Shown here piece after piece: positions 8,255-16,217 of a DNA stretch of 32,538 bases (position 1 is the stretch's first letter; each line of letters starts with the position of its first letter). Source of the stretch: DASSWG01 sp041689995 (GTDB lineage Bacteria > Bacteroidota > Bacteroidia > Flavobacteriales > Flavobacteriaceae). A model generated the notes under the pieces. The model saw only the letters and a list, made by a program, of their open reading frames with translations, was not told the DNA's origin and made no database searches. The position numbers and the translations under genes are program-made. The stretch covers positions 1 to 32,538 of the forward strand of contig JBDNFD010000153.1 of NCBI GenBank assembly GCA_041689995.1, read 5' to 3'.

Positions 8255-9274
8255 ATGAGCGCAGAAAAAGAGAAAGAGAAAGAATCAAAACTGAAAGCCC
8301 TAAAACTCACCTTGGATAAATTAGACAAAACCTACGGAAAAGGAACCGTGATGAAAATGAGCGACCAAGCAGTGGTGGATGTCGATGCGATTTCCACGGG
8401 ATCTTTGGGATTGGACATTGCCATGGGCGTTGGCGGCTATCCGCGCGGAAGGGTAATAGAAATCTATGGCCCCGAATCTTCCGGAAAAACTACTTTGGCG
8501 CTACATGCCATTGCCGAAGCCCAAAAAGCCGGCGGAATCGCCGTCTTCATCGATGCGGAACATGCATTTGACCGTATGTATGCCAAAAATTTGGGCGTAG
8601 ATATCGAAAACCTCATCATTTCTCAACCAGACAACGGCGAGCAAGCCTTGGAAATCACAGATAATTTAATCCGCTCGGGAGCAATAGATATTGTGGTTAT
8701 TGACTCAGTTGCGGCATTGACCCCAAAAAGCGAAATCGAAGGCGAAATGGGTGATTCCAAAATGGGATTGCACGCCCGATTGATGTCCCAAGCTTTACGA
8801 AAACTGACGGCTTCCATCAGCAAAACCAAATCCACGGTGATTTTCATCAATCAATTGCGTGAAAAAATCGGGGTCATGTTTGGTAATCCGGAAACCACCA
8901 CGGGTGGAAACGCCTTGAAATTCTATGCCTCCATGCGATTGGACATCAGAAGATCCACACAAATAAAAGACAGCAACAGTGCCGCTACCGGAAACAAAAC
9001 CAGGGTGAAAGTCGTGAAAAATAAAGTCGCGCCACCTTTTAAAATGGCGGAATTCGATATAATGTACGGCCAGGGAATTTCGAAAGTGGGCGAAATAATT
9101 GACATAGGCGTGGATTACGAAATCATCAAAAAATCAGGCTCTTGGTTCAGCTATGAAGAAACCAAATTAGGCCAAGGCCGTGATGCAGTGAAGGCGCTTC
9201 TCTTGGACAATCCTGATTTAATGGAGGAATTGGAGAATAAAATCACCGAAGCCATCAAAATCGCTAAGAGCTAA
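8255..9274 (+). CDS. recA: Recombinase RecA
   Basis: A 339-residue RecA with every expected landmark: the N-terminal helix KALKLTLDKLDKTYGKGTVM, Walker A GPESSGKT (72-79), Walker B VVIDSVAAL, the L1/L2 DNA-binding loops (EGEMGDSKMGLHARLMSQAL and FGNPETTTGGNALKFYAS) and the C-terminal domain ending EAIKIAKS. It polymerises on single-stranded DNA, drives homologous pairing and triggers LexA cleavage. The frame is open upstream to 8156, but the family begins near MSAEKEKEKE, so ATG 8255 is chosen; ATG 8243 is a possible alternative. It forms a single-gene unit with its own terminator. The AddA and AddB enzymes that load RecA at breaks are about 14-22 kb downstream in this window. Confidence 0.98.
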   Translation: MSAEKEKEKESKLKALKLTLDKLDKTYGKGTVMKMSDQAVVDVDAISTGSLGLDIAMGVGGYPRGRVIEIYGPESSGKTTLALHAIAEAQKAGGIAVFIDAEHAFDRMYAKNLGVDIENLIISQPDNGEQALEITDNLIRSGAIDIVVIDSVAALTPKSEIEGEMGDSKMGLHARLMSQALRKLTASISKTKSTVIFINQLREKIGVMFGNPETTTGGNALKFYASMRLDIRRSTQIKDSNSAATGNKTRVKVVKNKVAPPFKMAEFDIMYGQGISKVGEIIDIGVDYEIIKKSGSWFSYEETKLGQGRDAVKALLLDNPDLMEELENKITEAIKIAKS

Positions 9275-9303
9275 CTATTTCGTTTTTAATTTTGAATTTT
9301 TGT

Positions 9304-9330
9304 AAATCCCGTTCATGAACGGGATTTTTT
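9304..9330 (+). terminator. recA intrinsic terminator
   Basis: A perfect 24-base palindrome from 9304 to 9327 (AAATCCCGTTCA and its complement) directly followed by T, 29 bases after the recA stop. Confidence 0.88.
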
Positions 9331-9412
9331 TATTACCTGCACGCAACCAACGGCACTTTTAGGTATCTATTATAAAAACCCCAAAGGTTTCTTGCCCAAA
9401 AATGTTAATACA

Positions 9413-9829
9413 ATGAAAAAGTTGGTTTTGCTCATTGCTGTTCTAATTTGCTCTATCAGTTGCTCGCATGACGATGCTGTCGATACAACCTTTACCTACG
9501 AACTGGTTCCGGTTACCACGGTCGAAATTCCGGATACTTTGATATTTCAGAATACGTATATTTTCGATATTACCTATTTGCGGCCAACTGAATGTTATTT
9601 TTTTGAAGGTTTCAGTTATGAACAAGACCAAAATGAACGAGTGATCGGTGTGATAAGCGAAGTTTTCGACAATCCAGATTGCCAAAGTATTGATAGCCTC
9701 ACCGCGGTCGCTAATATGAATTTTGTGGTGAAACGGAACGATTTTTATACCTTTAGATTTTGGCAAGGTGAAAATGAGAACGGGGAAGCTATTTTTTTAA
9801 CCAAAGAAGTGCCCGTGAGAATACAATAA
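9413..9829 (+). CDS. Small lipoprotein of unknown function, first gene of a sigma/anti-sigma operon
   Basis: A 138-residue protein with a lipoprotein signal: MKKLVLLIAVLICSISCSHD, a basic start, a hydrophobic core and a probable lipidated Cys17. The mature part is acidic and beta-rich, with paired Cys (PTECYFF and NPDCQSI) that could form a disulfide, and aromatic strands such as FYTFRFWQGE near the end. No known domain was recognised. The start at 9413 is chosen over an upstream in-frame TTG at 9392 because it begins the signal peptide. It precedes the sigma factor gene by 18 bases with no terminator, so it is probably co-transcribed. Its placement suggests an envelope partner or sensor for the trans-envelope regulator two genes on; this is inference. 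Confidence 0.8.
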   Translation: MKKLVLLIAVLICSISCSHDDAVDTTFTYELVPVTTVEIPDTLIFQNTYIFDITYLRPTECYFFEGFSYEQDQNERVIGVISEVFDNPDCQSIDSLTAVANMNFVVKRNDFYTFRFWQGENENGEAIFLTKEVPVRIQ

Positions 9830-9847
9830 TATTTAAAACCTAATAAT

Positions 9848-10390
9848 TTGAGTTTAGAGCAACTCATCGCGAAATGCAAAAAGCAGGAGATAAAGGCCCA
9901 GGAGCAATTGTACCGGCTATATTCGGGAAAATTGTTCAGCGTATGCCTAAAATACTCCGGGAACTATGCGGAAGCAGAGGACACTCTGCAAGATTCCTTT
10001 TTGATCATTTTTGAGAAAATCGCTCAGTACAGTAATAAAGGTTCTTTTGAAGGTTGGATGAAACGTATCGCCATCAATAACGCCTTGCAGCGCTACCGAA
10101 AGCAACGGATTTTTGAAATTGTGGATGAAGAAGCTTTGAGAACACCCGAGGTGGAAGTGGATGAAGAAACGATTTCGTTGGAATATTTATTGAATATTGT
10201 TCAAAACCTGCCAGATCGGTACCGAATGGTTTTCAATTTATATGTTCTGGACGGATTTTCACACAAAGAAGTTGCTGAAATGTTGAACATTACCACAGGT
10301 ACATCGAAATCCAATTTGGCAAGGGCCAGAGGGATTTTAAAAGAAAAAATTGAGAAAAAAGATTACGTGAAGACGGCAAAATCACTTTAA
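9848..10390 (+). CDS. ECF-type RNA polymerase sigma factor
   Basis: A 180-residue sigma-70 family protein with only regions 2 and 4, as in extracytoplasmic-function factors. Region 2 shows DTLQDSFLIIFEKI and KGSFEGWMKRIAINNALQRY (core binding and -10 recognition). Region 4 shows LPDRYRMVFNLYVLDGFSHK and the helix-turn-helix EVAEMLNITTGTSKSNLARA. The best start is TTG 9848 (MSLEQLIAKCKKQE), since no ATG is available before conserved sequence. The next gene follows four bases after the stop and encodes the likely anti-sigma factor, so the pair is a standard sigma/regulator unit. The regulon is unknown; outer-membrane or vesicle homeostasis would fit what is known of similar Bacteroidota modules. 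Confidence 0.92.
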   Translation: MSLEQLIAKCKKQEIKAQEQLYRLYSGKLFSVCLKYSGNYAEAEDTLQDSFLIIFEKIAQYSNKGSFEGWMKRIAINNALQRYRKQRIFEIVDEEALRTPEVEVDEETISLEYLLNIVQNLPDRYRMVFNLYVLDGFSHKEVAEMLNITTGTSKSNLARARGILKEKIEKKDYVKTAKSL

Positions 10391-10394
10391 AGAA

Positions 10395-11957
10395 ATGAGG
10401 GAGAAAAAACACATAGACCGATTGTTTCAAGAGAAATTCAAAGATTTTGAGGTTTCTCCCAACAAATCGGTATGGAAAAATATTGAAAGGGAACTAAAAT
10501 CCAAGAAACGGAAATCCTTTATCGTTCCATGGTGGTACAAAATTGCGGGGGCAGCAGCGATTTTGACCCTGATCTTTCTGGCAGGAAATCTTATTTTTAC
10601 CAATTTTGAGAAAATTCCTATCGTAAAATCAGAACCTTCGGAAAAACTATCACCTTCATCCGACAAAATTCTTCAGAAAGAAATTGAAACCAATCAGTCC
10701 ATTGTTTCCGAAGATAATTCAGAAAGAACAATTAATCGGGAAAAACCTATATCCAGCGGAGATAATATCATTTTTATAGAACCTCAAAAACAAGTTTCTG
10801 GTCAGGCGGAAGATCAGAAAAAATTGAATGGAATAACAAAGTCAGGTGATAACCCAAAAGTCAGAGTGCCAAATTCTATTGCGAAAGATTCTGAAAAAGA
10901 GCATCTTCAATCTGGAAAAAACCCGCGTTTGAACGAAATTTCCGAAGTTAAAAAACCAGTTGAAGGTATCGCGGAAAATAAAACCGATTACAAAAAAACA
11001 ATCTCCACGGATGAAGAAGGCTTCGATAATTCCAAAAAAGTGGCAGTGCATTCGAATGTTCAAACCAAAACCGCAAACAATTCAGGTCTCGTAAAAACCG
11101 ATATTGAAAATAATAATAAGAAGGAAATATCATCTGACGAAACAATTCCAGCTACCAAAGAAAAGGAAAAATCGTTATTGGAAGTTGCGGCCCAGCAGAA
11201 AGAAGAAAAGATTCTTGAGAATGAAGAAAATACCGAACTGACCAACACCAACTGGCAGATAAGTCCTTTCGCCGCGCCGATTTATTACGGTGGTTTTGGA
11301 AGTCAAAATGCCATTGATCCGAGTTTAGCACAAAATGAAAGTGAAAGCGAAGTAACCATGTCATATGGGGTTAATTTTTCCTATAAAATCTCTGAACGAT
11401 TAAAAATCCGGTCTGGTGTTGGCCAGGTCTCAATGGCTTATAATACCTACGATATTGCCTTTGCAACTTCTGTAAAATCGGCCGTTTTCAGCAATGTTTC
11501 CTATTCATCTCCCACCACAGATAATTTGAATATTGTTCCTTTGAAATCCATTCAAAGTGGTCAAAATAGTGAATTACTTGGAAGATCCCCATTCACCGCA
11601 GGAACCTTGCATCAACAAATTGGCTTCATCGAAGTCCCTTTAGAAATTGAATATGCATTGATTGACAAGCAATTTGGACTGAGTGTTATTGGCGGGGCAA
11701 GCACCTTATTTTTGAATAATAATTCCCTAGTTATCAATTCAGAAAACGGAAGAACCAACATCGGAAAAATGCAAAATCTGAATAATGTGAGTTTCAGTAC
11801 AAATATTGGTTTGGGTCTGGATTATAAGATTTCCGAACAATTTGACATCAATCTTGAGCCCACTTTTAAGTACCAAATAAATTCATTTAGCGGAAACAAC
11901 AATGGTTTCAAACCTTATTATTTTGGAATTTACACCGGAATTGGATTCAAATTTTGA
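10395..11957 (+). CDS. Dual membrane-spanning anti-sigma-like protein with C-terminal outer-membrane beta-barrel
   Basis: A 520-residue protein with an unusual four-part layout. Residues 1-45 form a basic cytosolic segment (DRLFQEKFKDFEVSPNKSVW) like the N-terminus of Bacteroidota anti-sigma factors. Residues 47-68 form one membrane helix (YKIAGAAAILTLIFLAGNLI). Residues about 70-285 are a Lys/Glu/Asn/Ser-rich low-complexity linker, long enough to cross the periplasm. Residues about 286-520 are alternating-strand sequence ending GIYTGIGFKF with terminal Phe, the signal for outer-membrane barrel insertion. There is no N-terminal cleavable signal. This fits the dual membrane-spanning anti-sigma factors (Dma) described in Bacteroides thetaiotaomicron. 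It lies four bases after the sigma gene. I infer that the cytosolic head binds that sigma factor and the barrel senses the outer membrane. Confidence 0.82.
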   Translation: MREKKHIDRLFQEKFKDFEVSPNKSVWKNIERELKSKKRKSFIVPWWYKIAGAAAILTLIFLAGNLIFTNFEKIPIVKSEPSEKLSPSSDKILQKEIETNQSIVSEDNSERTINREKPISSGDNIIFIEPQKQVSGQAEDQKKLNGITKSGDNPKVRVPNSIAKDSEKEHLQSGKNPRLNEISEVKKPVEGIAENKTDYKKTISTDEEGFDNSKKVAVHSNVQTKTANNSGLVKTDIENNNKKEISSDETIPATKEKEKSLLEVAAQQKEEKILENEENTELTNTNWQISPFAAPIYYGGFGSQNAIDPSLAQNESESEVTMSYGVNFSYKISERLKIRSGVGQVSMAYNTYDIAFATSVKSAVFSNVSYSSPTTDNLNIVPLKSIQSGQNSELLGRSPFTAGTLHQQIGFIEVPLEIEYALIDKQFGLSVIGGASTLFLNNNSLVINSENGRTNIGKMQNLNNVSFSTNIGLGLDYKISEQFDINLEPTFKYQINSFSGNNNGFKPYYFGIYTGIGFKF

Positions 11958-12012
11958 TCTGGAAAAACAGTTTTTTAGTTGGTTAGGTTGTTATTGTGAA
12001 AGCAATGACCAT

Positions 12013-12037
12013 AAGCCGCCCCTGGTTAGGGCGGCTT
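12013..12037. terminator. Bidirectional terminator between the sigma operon and plsC
   Basis: Nine-base stem AAGCCGCCC / GGGCGGCTT with a seven-base loop and a T run on the plus side. It sits between convergent genes and can serve both. Confidence 0.85.
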
Positions 12038-12044
12038 TTTTTAT

Positions 12045-12770
12045 TCAAGCATTTTTCTCCAATTCTGCCAAAATTAATTGACGGGCTTCATTCTTTAAGT
12101 TACGTTTTTCATGCAAATCCTTCCCTTTCGTTTCTATAAACTGTAAAATTTTCACCCGCATTCTTCCAGGGGAACCTTCAAAAAATACAGCAGGAAACCG
12201 CTTTTTATTATCGTAAAAAACCATGGGAACAATTGGAATTTGATGCTCTATTGCCAGCCGAAAAGCCCCATCTTTAAAGCTATCAAGAATGATGGATGTT
12301 TCATCGGAAATCCCTCCTTCGGGGAAAATACATATACTGAGCCCTTGCGACAAACGTCGTTGCGCATGATTAAATACTTCCCTTCTACTTTTGGAATCAC
12401 TTCTGTCCACCAAAATACAAGTTCGTTTATAAAAAAATCCAAAAATAGGAATCTTGGCCAATTCATGTTTTCCGACAAAAACAAACGGATTTTTCACCAC
12501 ATAAAACATCAACATAATATCAACCATCGAAGTGTGGTTCGCAATGAGCATATAGCTTTTCTGTTCCATTTTCTGCAATCGGGTGATTTCCGGGGAAAAC
12601 CCCATGCCATAAATAATAATTGTTGCCCAAATCCGGCCTAATTTATAAGTATAGGGATACCATTTTTCACGGGAAGTAAAAAGCAATAAAAGTGGCGACA
12701 TTAAAATAATTGGCAAGCCCAAAAGGATATTGTACCAAATTCGCCAAAATACCGATCCTAAAATTTTCAT
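12045..12770 (-). CDS. plsC: 1-acyl-sn-glycerol-3-phosphate acyltransferase (PlsC family)
   Basis: A 241-residue enzyme with an N-terminal membrane segment (ILLGLPIILMSPLLLLF), the acyltransferase HX4D motif NHTSMVD (H79, D84) and the glycerophosphate-binding block FPEGGISDET. It acylates lysophosphatidic acid to phosphatidic acid at the inner membrane. Two adjacent ATGs at 12773 and 12770 are plausible starts; extension to 12845 adds sequence unlike the family and crosses a rightward promoter box. It is divergent from trpS. Some PlsC-like proteins acylate other acceptors such as ornithine lipids, so the exact substrate is likely but not proved. Confidence 0.9.
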   Translation of the reverse strand: MKILGSVFWRIWYNILLGLPIILMSPLLLLFTSREKWYPYTYKLGRIWATIIIYGMGFSPEITRLQKMEQKSYMLIANHTSMVDIMLMFYVVKNPFVFVGKHELAKIPIFGFFYKRTCILVDRSDSKSRREVFNHAQRRLSQGLSICIFPEGGISDETSIILDSFKDGAFRLAIEHQIPIVPMVFYDNKKRFPAVFFEGSPGRMRVKILQFIETKGKDLHEKRNLKNEARQLILAELEKNA

Positions 12771-12821
12771 CATTTCAAAAGTAATAACTATTCTTGAGCA
12801 TGCTATGTTCCCTAAAAAAAA

Positions 12822-12829
12822 TATCTTTG
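12822..12829 (+). promoter_or_regulatory. Rightward -7 box upstream of trpS
   Basis: TATCTTTG is a perfect TAnnTTTG match. The nearest TTG (12794-12796) is 25 bases upstream, longer than ideal. It would give either a 130-base trpS leader or a leaderless small ORF that starts four bases after the box. Confidence 0.45.
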
Positions 12830-12833
12830 CAGA

Positions 12834-12947
12834 ATGTTGGTTCAAAATTCCTGCAAGGTTTCAAAAACCTTGTTGGTATCAATTGAAATTAATTTATTGA
12901 ATATCGAACATTCAAGATTTATGGCAGTAAAAATCTCAAATCACTAA
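12834..12947 (+). other. Possible 37-codon upstream ORF in the trpS leader
   Basis: ATG 12834 stands four bases after the perfect promoter box and opens a 37-codon frame (MLVQNSCKVSKTLL...) ending TAA 12945-12947, 17 bases before trpS. It contains no Trp codon, so it does not look like a classical attenuator peptide. It also contains the hairpin repeat at 12850-12876, which suggests that the frame may be accidental. Confidence 0.2.
12850..12876. repeat. Palindromic repeat element (CAAGGTTT hairpin)
   Basis: A perfect eight-base stem CAAGGTTT / AAACCTTG with loop CAA, extendable outward (CC...GG) through one mismatch and one wobble pair. It resembles short palindromic intergenic repeats with this core that recur in flavobacterial genomes. 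The single copy here has no gene function that I can see. Confidence 0.5.
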
Positions 12948-12964
12948 ATAATAACAATTCAAAA

Positions 12965-13933
12965 ATGCCCAGAATTTTAACGGGAATACAAAGTACAGGA
13001 ACGCCACATTTGGGAAACCTTTTGGGGGCAATTGTTCCGGCCATAGAAATGGCAAACGAATCTGAAAATGAATCGTTTTTGTTCATTGCAAATCTGCACA
13101 CGCTTACACAAATAAAAGATGCCGAAATTTTGCGACAAAACACTTATTCTGTTGCAGCAACGTGGTTGGCTTTTGGATTGAACATCGAAAAAACCGTATT
13201 TTACCGCCAAAGTGATGTTCCGCTCACCACGGAATTGACTTGGTATTTAAGCTGCTTTTTTCCGTTTCAACGACTTACTTTGGCCCATTCTTTTAAAGAT
13301 AAATCCGAGCGTTTGGATGATGTAAATGCAGGGTTGTTCAATTATCCCATGCTCATGGCTGCCGATATTTTGTTATATGATGCAGAAATTGTGCCCGTGG
13401 GAAAGGACCAGTTACAACATGTGGAAATGAGCCGCGATGTAGCGTCCCGTTTCCATGCGAAAATGGGCGAAACATTTGTAATGCCGGAAGCGAAACTTCA
13501 GGAAGAAACGAAATATATTCCTGGCACCGACGGCGAAAAAATGAGCAAATCCCGTGAGAATTATATCAATATTTTCCTTTCGGATAAAGCATTGCGGAAA
13601 CAAGTCATGAGCATTCAAACCGACAGCAAACCCTTAGAAGCGCCCAAAAATCCGGATACTTGTAATGTTTTTGGTTTGTACAAAATAATTGCTTCGGCAG
13701 AAGAAATCAAAGAAATGCGCCAAAAGTACGAAGCTGGCGGATTTGGATATGGCCACGCCAAACAATCTTTATTTGATTTATTGACGAAAAAATACGCAAA
13801 GCAACGCGAATTGTATGCGTATTATATGAACCATTTCGATGAAATTGATGAAGCTCTGGAAAAAGGATCGGTAAAAGCAACTTTGGTTGCAAAAAGTGTA
13901 ATTGCTCGCGTTCGGGAAAAATTGGGATATTGA
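12965..13933 (+). CDS. trpS: Tryptophanyl-tRNA synthetase
   Basis: A 322-residue class I synthetase. The HIGH-type motif is TGTPHLGN (residues 11-18), and the KMSKS loop is GEKMSKS (K192-S196). The intervening MLMAADILLYDAEIVPVGKDQLQHVE is the tryptophan-pocket segment conserved in bacterial TrpRS. It charges tRNA-Trp in the cytosol. Start ATG 12965 gives MPRILTGIQSTG, the normal family N-terminus. It is monocistronic and divergent from plsC, with a 150-base gap to yicC. Confidence 0.97.
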   Translation: MPRILTGIQSTGTPHLGNLLGAIVPAIEMANESENESFLFIANLHTLTQIKDAEILRQNTYSVAATWLAFGLNIEKTVFYRQSDVPLTTELTWYLSCFFPFQRLTLAHSFKDKSERLDDVNAGLFNYPMLMAADILLYDAEIVPVGKDQLQHVEMSRDVASRFHAKMGETFVMPEAKLQEETKYIPGTDGEKMSKSRENYINIFLSDKALRKQVMSIQTDSKPLEAPKNPDTCNVFGLYKIIASAEEIKEMRQKYEAGGFGYGHAKQSLFDLLTKKYAKQRELYAYYMNHFDEIDEALEKGSVKATLVAKSVIARVREKLGY

Positions 13934-14053
13934 TTTTTAGTTAATTTTTTTCAAAGTTGAAAAGTCAAAAAAAAAATTTAAACATATAATCCCTTCGCAA
14001 TTATCGATCAATAGCGCGCAGTCGTTAAAGCACGAAAATAAAATCGTTTTTGT

Positions 14054-14061
14054 TACCTTTG
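14054..14061 (+). promoter_or_regulatory. -7 box of the yicC-gmk-nadD operon
   Basis: TACCTTTG is a perfect TAnnTTTG match ending 21 bases before ATG 14083, giving a short leader of about 17 bases. No convincing -33 TTG was seen. Confidence 0.55.
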
Positions 14062-14082
14062 CACAACTTTTAATTCAACTCC

Positions 14083-14949
14083 ATGATCCAATCCATGACG
14101 GGCTTTGGGAAAAGCCTCGTTTCCCTTCCCGACAAAAAAATTACGGTCGAAATCAAATCTTTGAACAGCAAGAACATGGATTTGAATGTCCGAATTCCTT
14201 CCAAATTCAGGGAAAAAGAACTGATGTTGCGAAATCTTATCACCTCTTCTTTGATTCGGGGAAAGGTTGATTTCTCTGTTTATACAGAAAGTTCGGAAGT
14301 GGAAAGTTCGGCAAAAATAAATGCGCCCATCTTAAAAAGCTATATCCAGGAATTAAAAAAAATCCCACAATCTGGAACGAATGATGAAGTGGAACTTCTA
14401 AAAATAGCCATCAATCTGCCAGACGCTTTGAAAACCGAAAGGGAAACAATTGACGAAACAGAATTTTCCGCTGTTCAAAAAGGCGCCGAAGAAGCATTGA
14501 TTGCGATCAACGAATTCCGAACAGATGAAGGCCAAGCCTTGGAAAGGGAATTTGAATTGCGCATTACAAACCTCCACAATTTATTGAGCCAAGTAGTGAA
14601 AATGGATCCAGAGCGAATAATTGGAGTCCGGGAGCGGCTTCGAAAAGGCGTGGCGGCTTTGAAAGAAACGATCGACGAAAACCGATTTGAGCAAGAATTG
14701 GTTTATTACATCGAAAAATACGACATCACCGAAGAAAAAACCCGACTGGAAAACCATTTGCTCTATTTCTCTGAAAACCTTGCCTCCAAAGATTCCAACG
14801 GCAAAAAATTGGGTTTCATCGCTCAAGAAATTGGACGGGAAATCAATACCATCGGCAGCAAATCTAATTTTGCCCCGATGCAACAATTGGTGGTTCAAAT
14901 GAAAGATGAACTGGAAAAAATCAAGGAACAACTGCTAAACGTTTTGTGA
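14083..14949 (+). CDS. yicC: YicC family endoribonuclease
   Basis: A 288-residue protein beginning MIQSMTGFGKS, the diagnostic YicC N-terminus, and ending with the conserved SKSNFAPMQQLVVQMKDELE helix. The middle has the usual NxRxEQE-like acidic segment (ENRFEQELVYYIEKYDITEE). YicC proteins are metal-dependent oligomeric endoribonucleases; the E. coli member acts in RNA turnover. Its stop overlaps the gmk start as TGATG, so translation is coupled. The yicC-gmk-nadD order is familiar from Flavobacteriia. Confidence 0.95.
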   Translation: MIQSMTGFGKSLVSLPDKKITVEIKSLNSKNMDLNVRIPSKFREKELMLRNLITSSLIRGKVDFSVYTESSEVESSAKINAPILKSYIQELKKIPQSGTNDEVELLKIAINLPDALKTERETIDETEFSAVQKGAEEALIAINEFRTDEGQALEREFELRITNLHNLLSQVVKMDPERIIGVRERLRKGVAALKETIDENRFEQELVYYIEKYDITEEKTRLENHLLYFSENLASKDSNGKKLGFIAQEIGREINTIGSKSNFAPMQQLVVQMKDELEKIKEQLLNVL

Positions 14950-15524
14950 TGGAGAACGGAAAACTCATCGTATTTTCAGCCCCCTCCGGATCTGGAAAAA
15001 CTACCATTGTACAATATCTTTTGCGACAGCAGGAACTCAATTTGGGATTTTCGATTTCTGCCACCTCCCGGCCTCGAAGGGGCGATGAAATAGATGGAGA
15101 AGATTACTATTTTATGACGCTGAAAGAATTCAAATCCCACATAAAAAACGATGATTTTTTGGAATGGGAAGAAGTTTACCGCGATAATTTTTACGGCACC
15201 CTGAAAACCGAAGTCGACCGTATTTGGGCCAGCGGGAAACACGTGGTTTTTGATATTGATGTAGTTGGCGGTCTCGATATAAAACATATTTATCCCGAAC
15301 GCACATTGGCCGTATTTGTGCAACCGCCAAGTATTGAGGAATTGAAAATCAGGTTGAAAAAACGCAAAACCGAAACCGATGAACGCATCAATATGCGCGT
15401 TGCAAAAGCTTCGATAGAAATGGCCACCGCTCCGCAATTCGATTATATTATTGTGAACAATAATTTGGAACAGGCGCTCGAAGAAGCTTATAATTACGTC
15501 AAGAATTTCATCGACCAGAAATAA
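14949..15524 (+). CDS. gmk: Guanylate kinase
   Basis: A 191-residue kinase with P-loop APSGSGKT (residues 11-18), the GMP-binding ISATSRPRRGDEIDGEDYYF segment, and the lid region RLKKRKTETDERINMRVAKA. It phosphorylates GMP to GDP in the cytosol. ATG 14949 overlaps the yicC stop by one base; a GTG at 14946 is possible but unnecessary. The gap to nadD is only seven bases. Confidence 0.97.
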   Translation: MENGKLIVFSAPSGSGKTTIVQYLLRQQELNLGFSISATSRPRRGDEIDGEDYYFMTLKEFKSHIKNDDFLEWEEVYRDNFYGTLKTEVDRIWASGKHVVFDIDVVGGLDIKHIYPERTLAVFVQPPSIEELKIRLKKRKTETDERINMRVAKASIEMATAPQFDYIIVNNNLEQALEEAYNYVKNFIDQK

Positions 15525-15531
15525 ATTTGTG

Positions 15532-16116
15532 ATGGAAAAGAAAATTGGCTTATTTTTTGGCACGTTCAACCCCGTTCATGTTGGGCATCTCATCATTGCC
15601 AACCACATTGTGGAATATTCCGATTTGGATGAAATTTGGTTTGTGGTAACTCCCCACAATCCCTTTAAAAAAAAATCATCCTTACTGGATAATTATCAGC
15701 GATTGGACTTGGTTTATCGCGCCACCGAAGATTATGTAAAACTCCGTCCCAGCAATATTGAATTCAATCTTCCGCAGCCCAATTACACTTCGCACACGCT
15801 CGCGGTTTTGGAAGAAAAATATCCAAATAAAAAATTTTCGCTTATTTTGGGGGAAGATAATTTACGTGGTTTTCATAAATGGAAAAACCATGAGATAATT
15901 TTGGAAAGGCACGAATTGTTCGTTTATCCCCGCGTTTCAAACAAACCGGACGAATATCCACTGAAACAGCATCTTAAAGTTCATTTTATTGATGCGCCGG
16001 TGATAGAAATTTCCGCTTCTTTCATCCGTTCTTCCATCAAAGAAGGGAAAAACGTTCGACCCTTGATCCCCGATAAAGCTTGGAAATATTTGGATGAAAT
16101 GAATTTTTACAGATAA
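15532..16116 (+). CDS. nadD: Nicotinate-nucleotide adenylyltransferase
   Basis: A 194-residue nucleotidyltransferase with the signature GTFNPVHVGHL (10-20) and the C-terminal ISASFIRSSIKEGKNVRPLI, which matches the (S/T)xxxR motif. The GEDNLRGFHKWKNHEIIL block is typical of bacterial NadD. It adenylates nicotinate mononucleotide in NAD synthesis. It is the last gene of the yicC-gmk-nadD operon. ATG 15532 is chosen over GTG 15529 because MEKKIGLFFG matches the family start. Confidence 0.96.
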   Translation: MEKKIGLFFGTFNPVHVGHLIIANHIVEYSDLDEIWFVVTPHNPFKKKSSLLDNYQRLDLVYRATEDYVKLRPSNIEFNLPQPNYTSHTLAVLEEKYPNKKFSLILGEDNLRGFHKWKNHEIILERHELFVYPRVSNKPDEYPLKQHLKVHFIDAPVIEISASFIRSSIKEGKNVRPLIPDKAWKYLDEMNFYR

Positions 16117-16191
16117 AAGCTTTTCCCGAACCTACTTCTGTTTCCATGACCCAATATTATTTTCAGATTCCAAAAAAAATTAAAATTTCCG

Positions 16192-16199
16192 TACTTTTG
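16192..16199 (+). promoter_or_regulatory. gpsA promoter -7 box
   Basis: TACTTTTG is a perfect TAnnTTTG match ending 18 bases before ATG 16218. Confidence 0.5.
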
Positions 16200-16217
16200 A
16201 AGTGAAATTCATTAGTT

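Noticed and set aside
12240..12641. A rightward 133-codon frame opposite plsC
   Set aside because: It lies entirely within plsC on the other strand and lacks any domain.
14976..15569. A leftward 197-codon frame opposite gmk
   Set aside because: Phe-rich antisense shadow of a certain gene.
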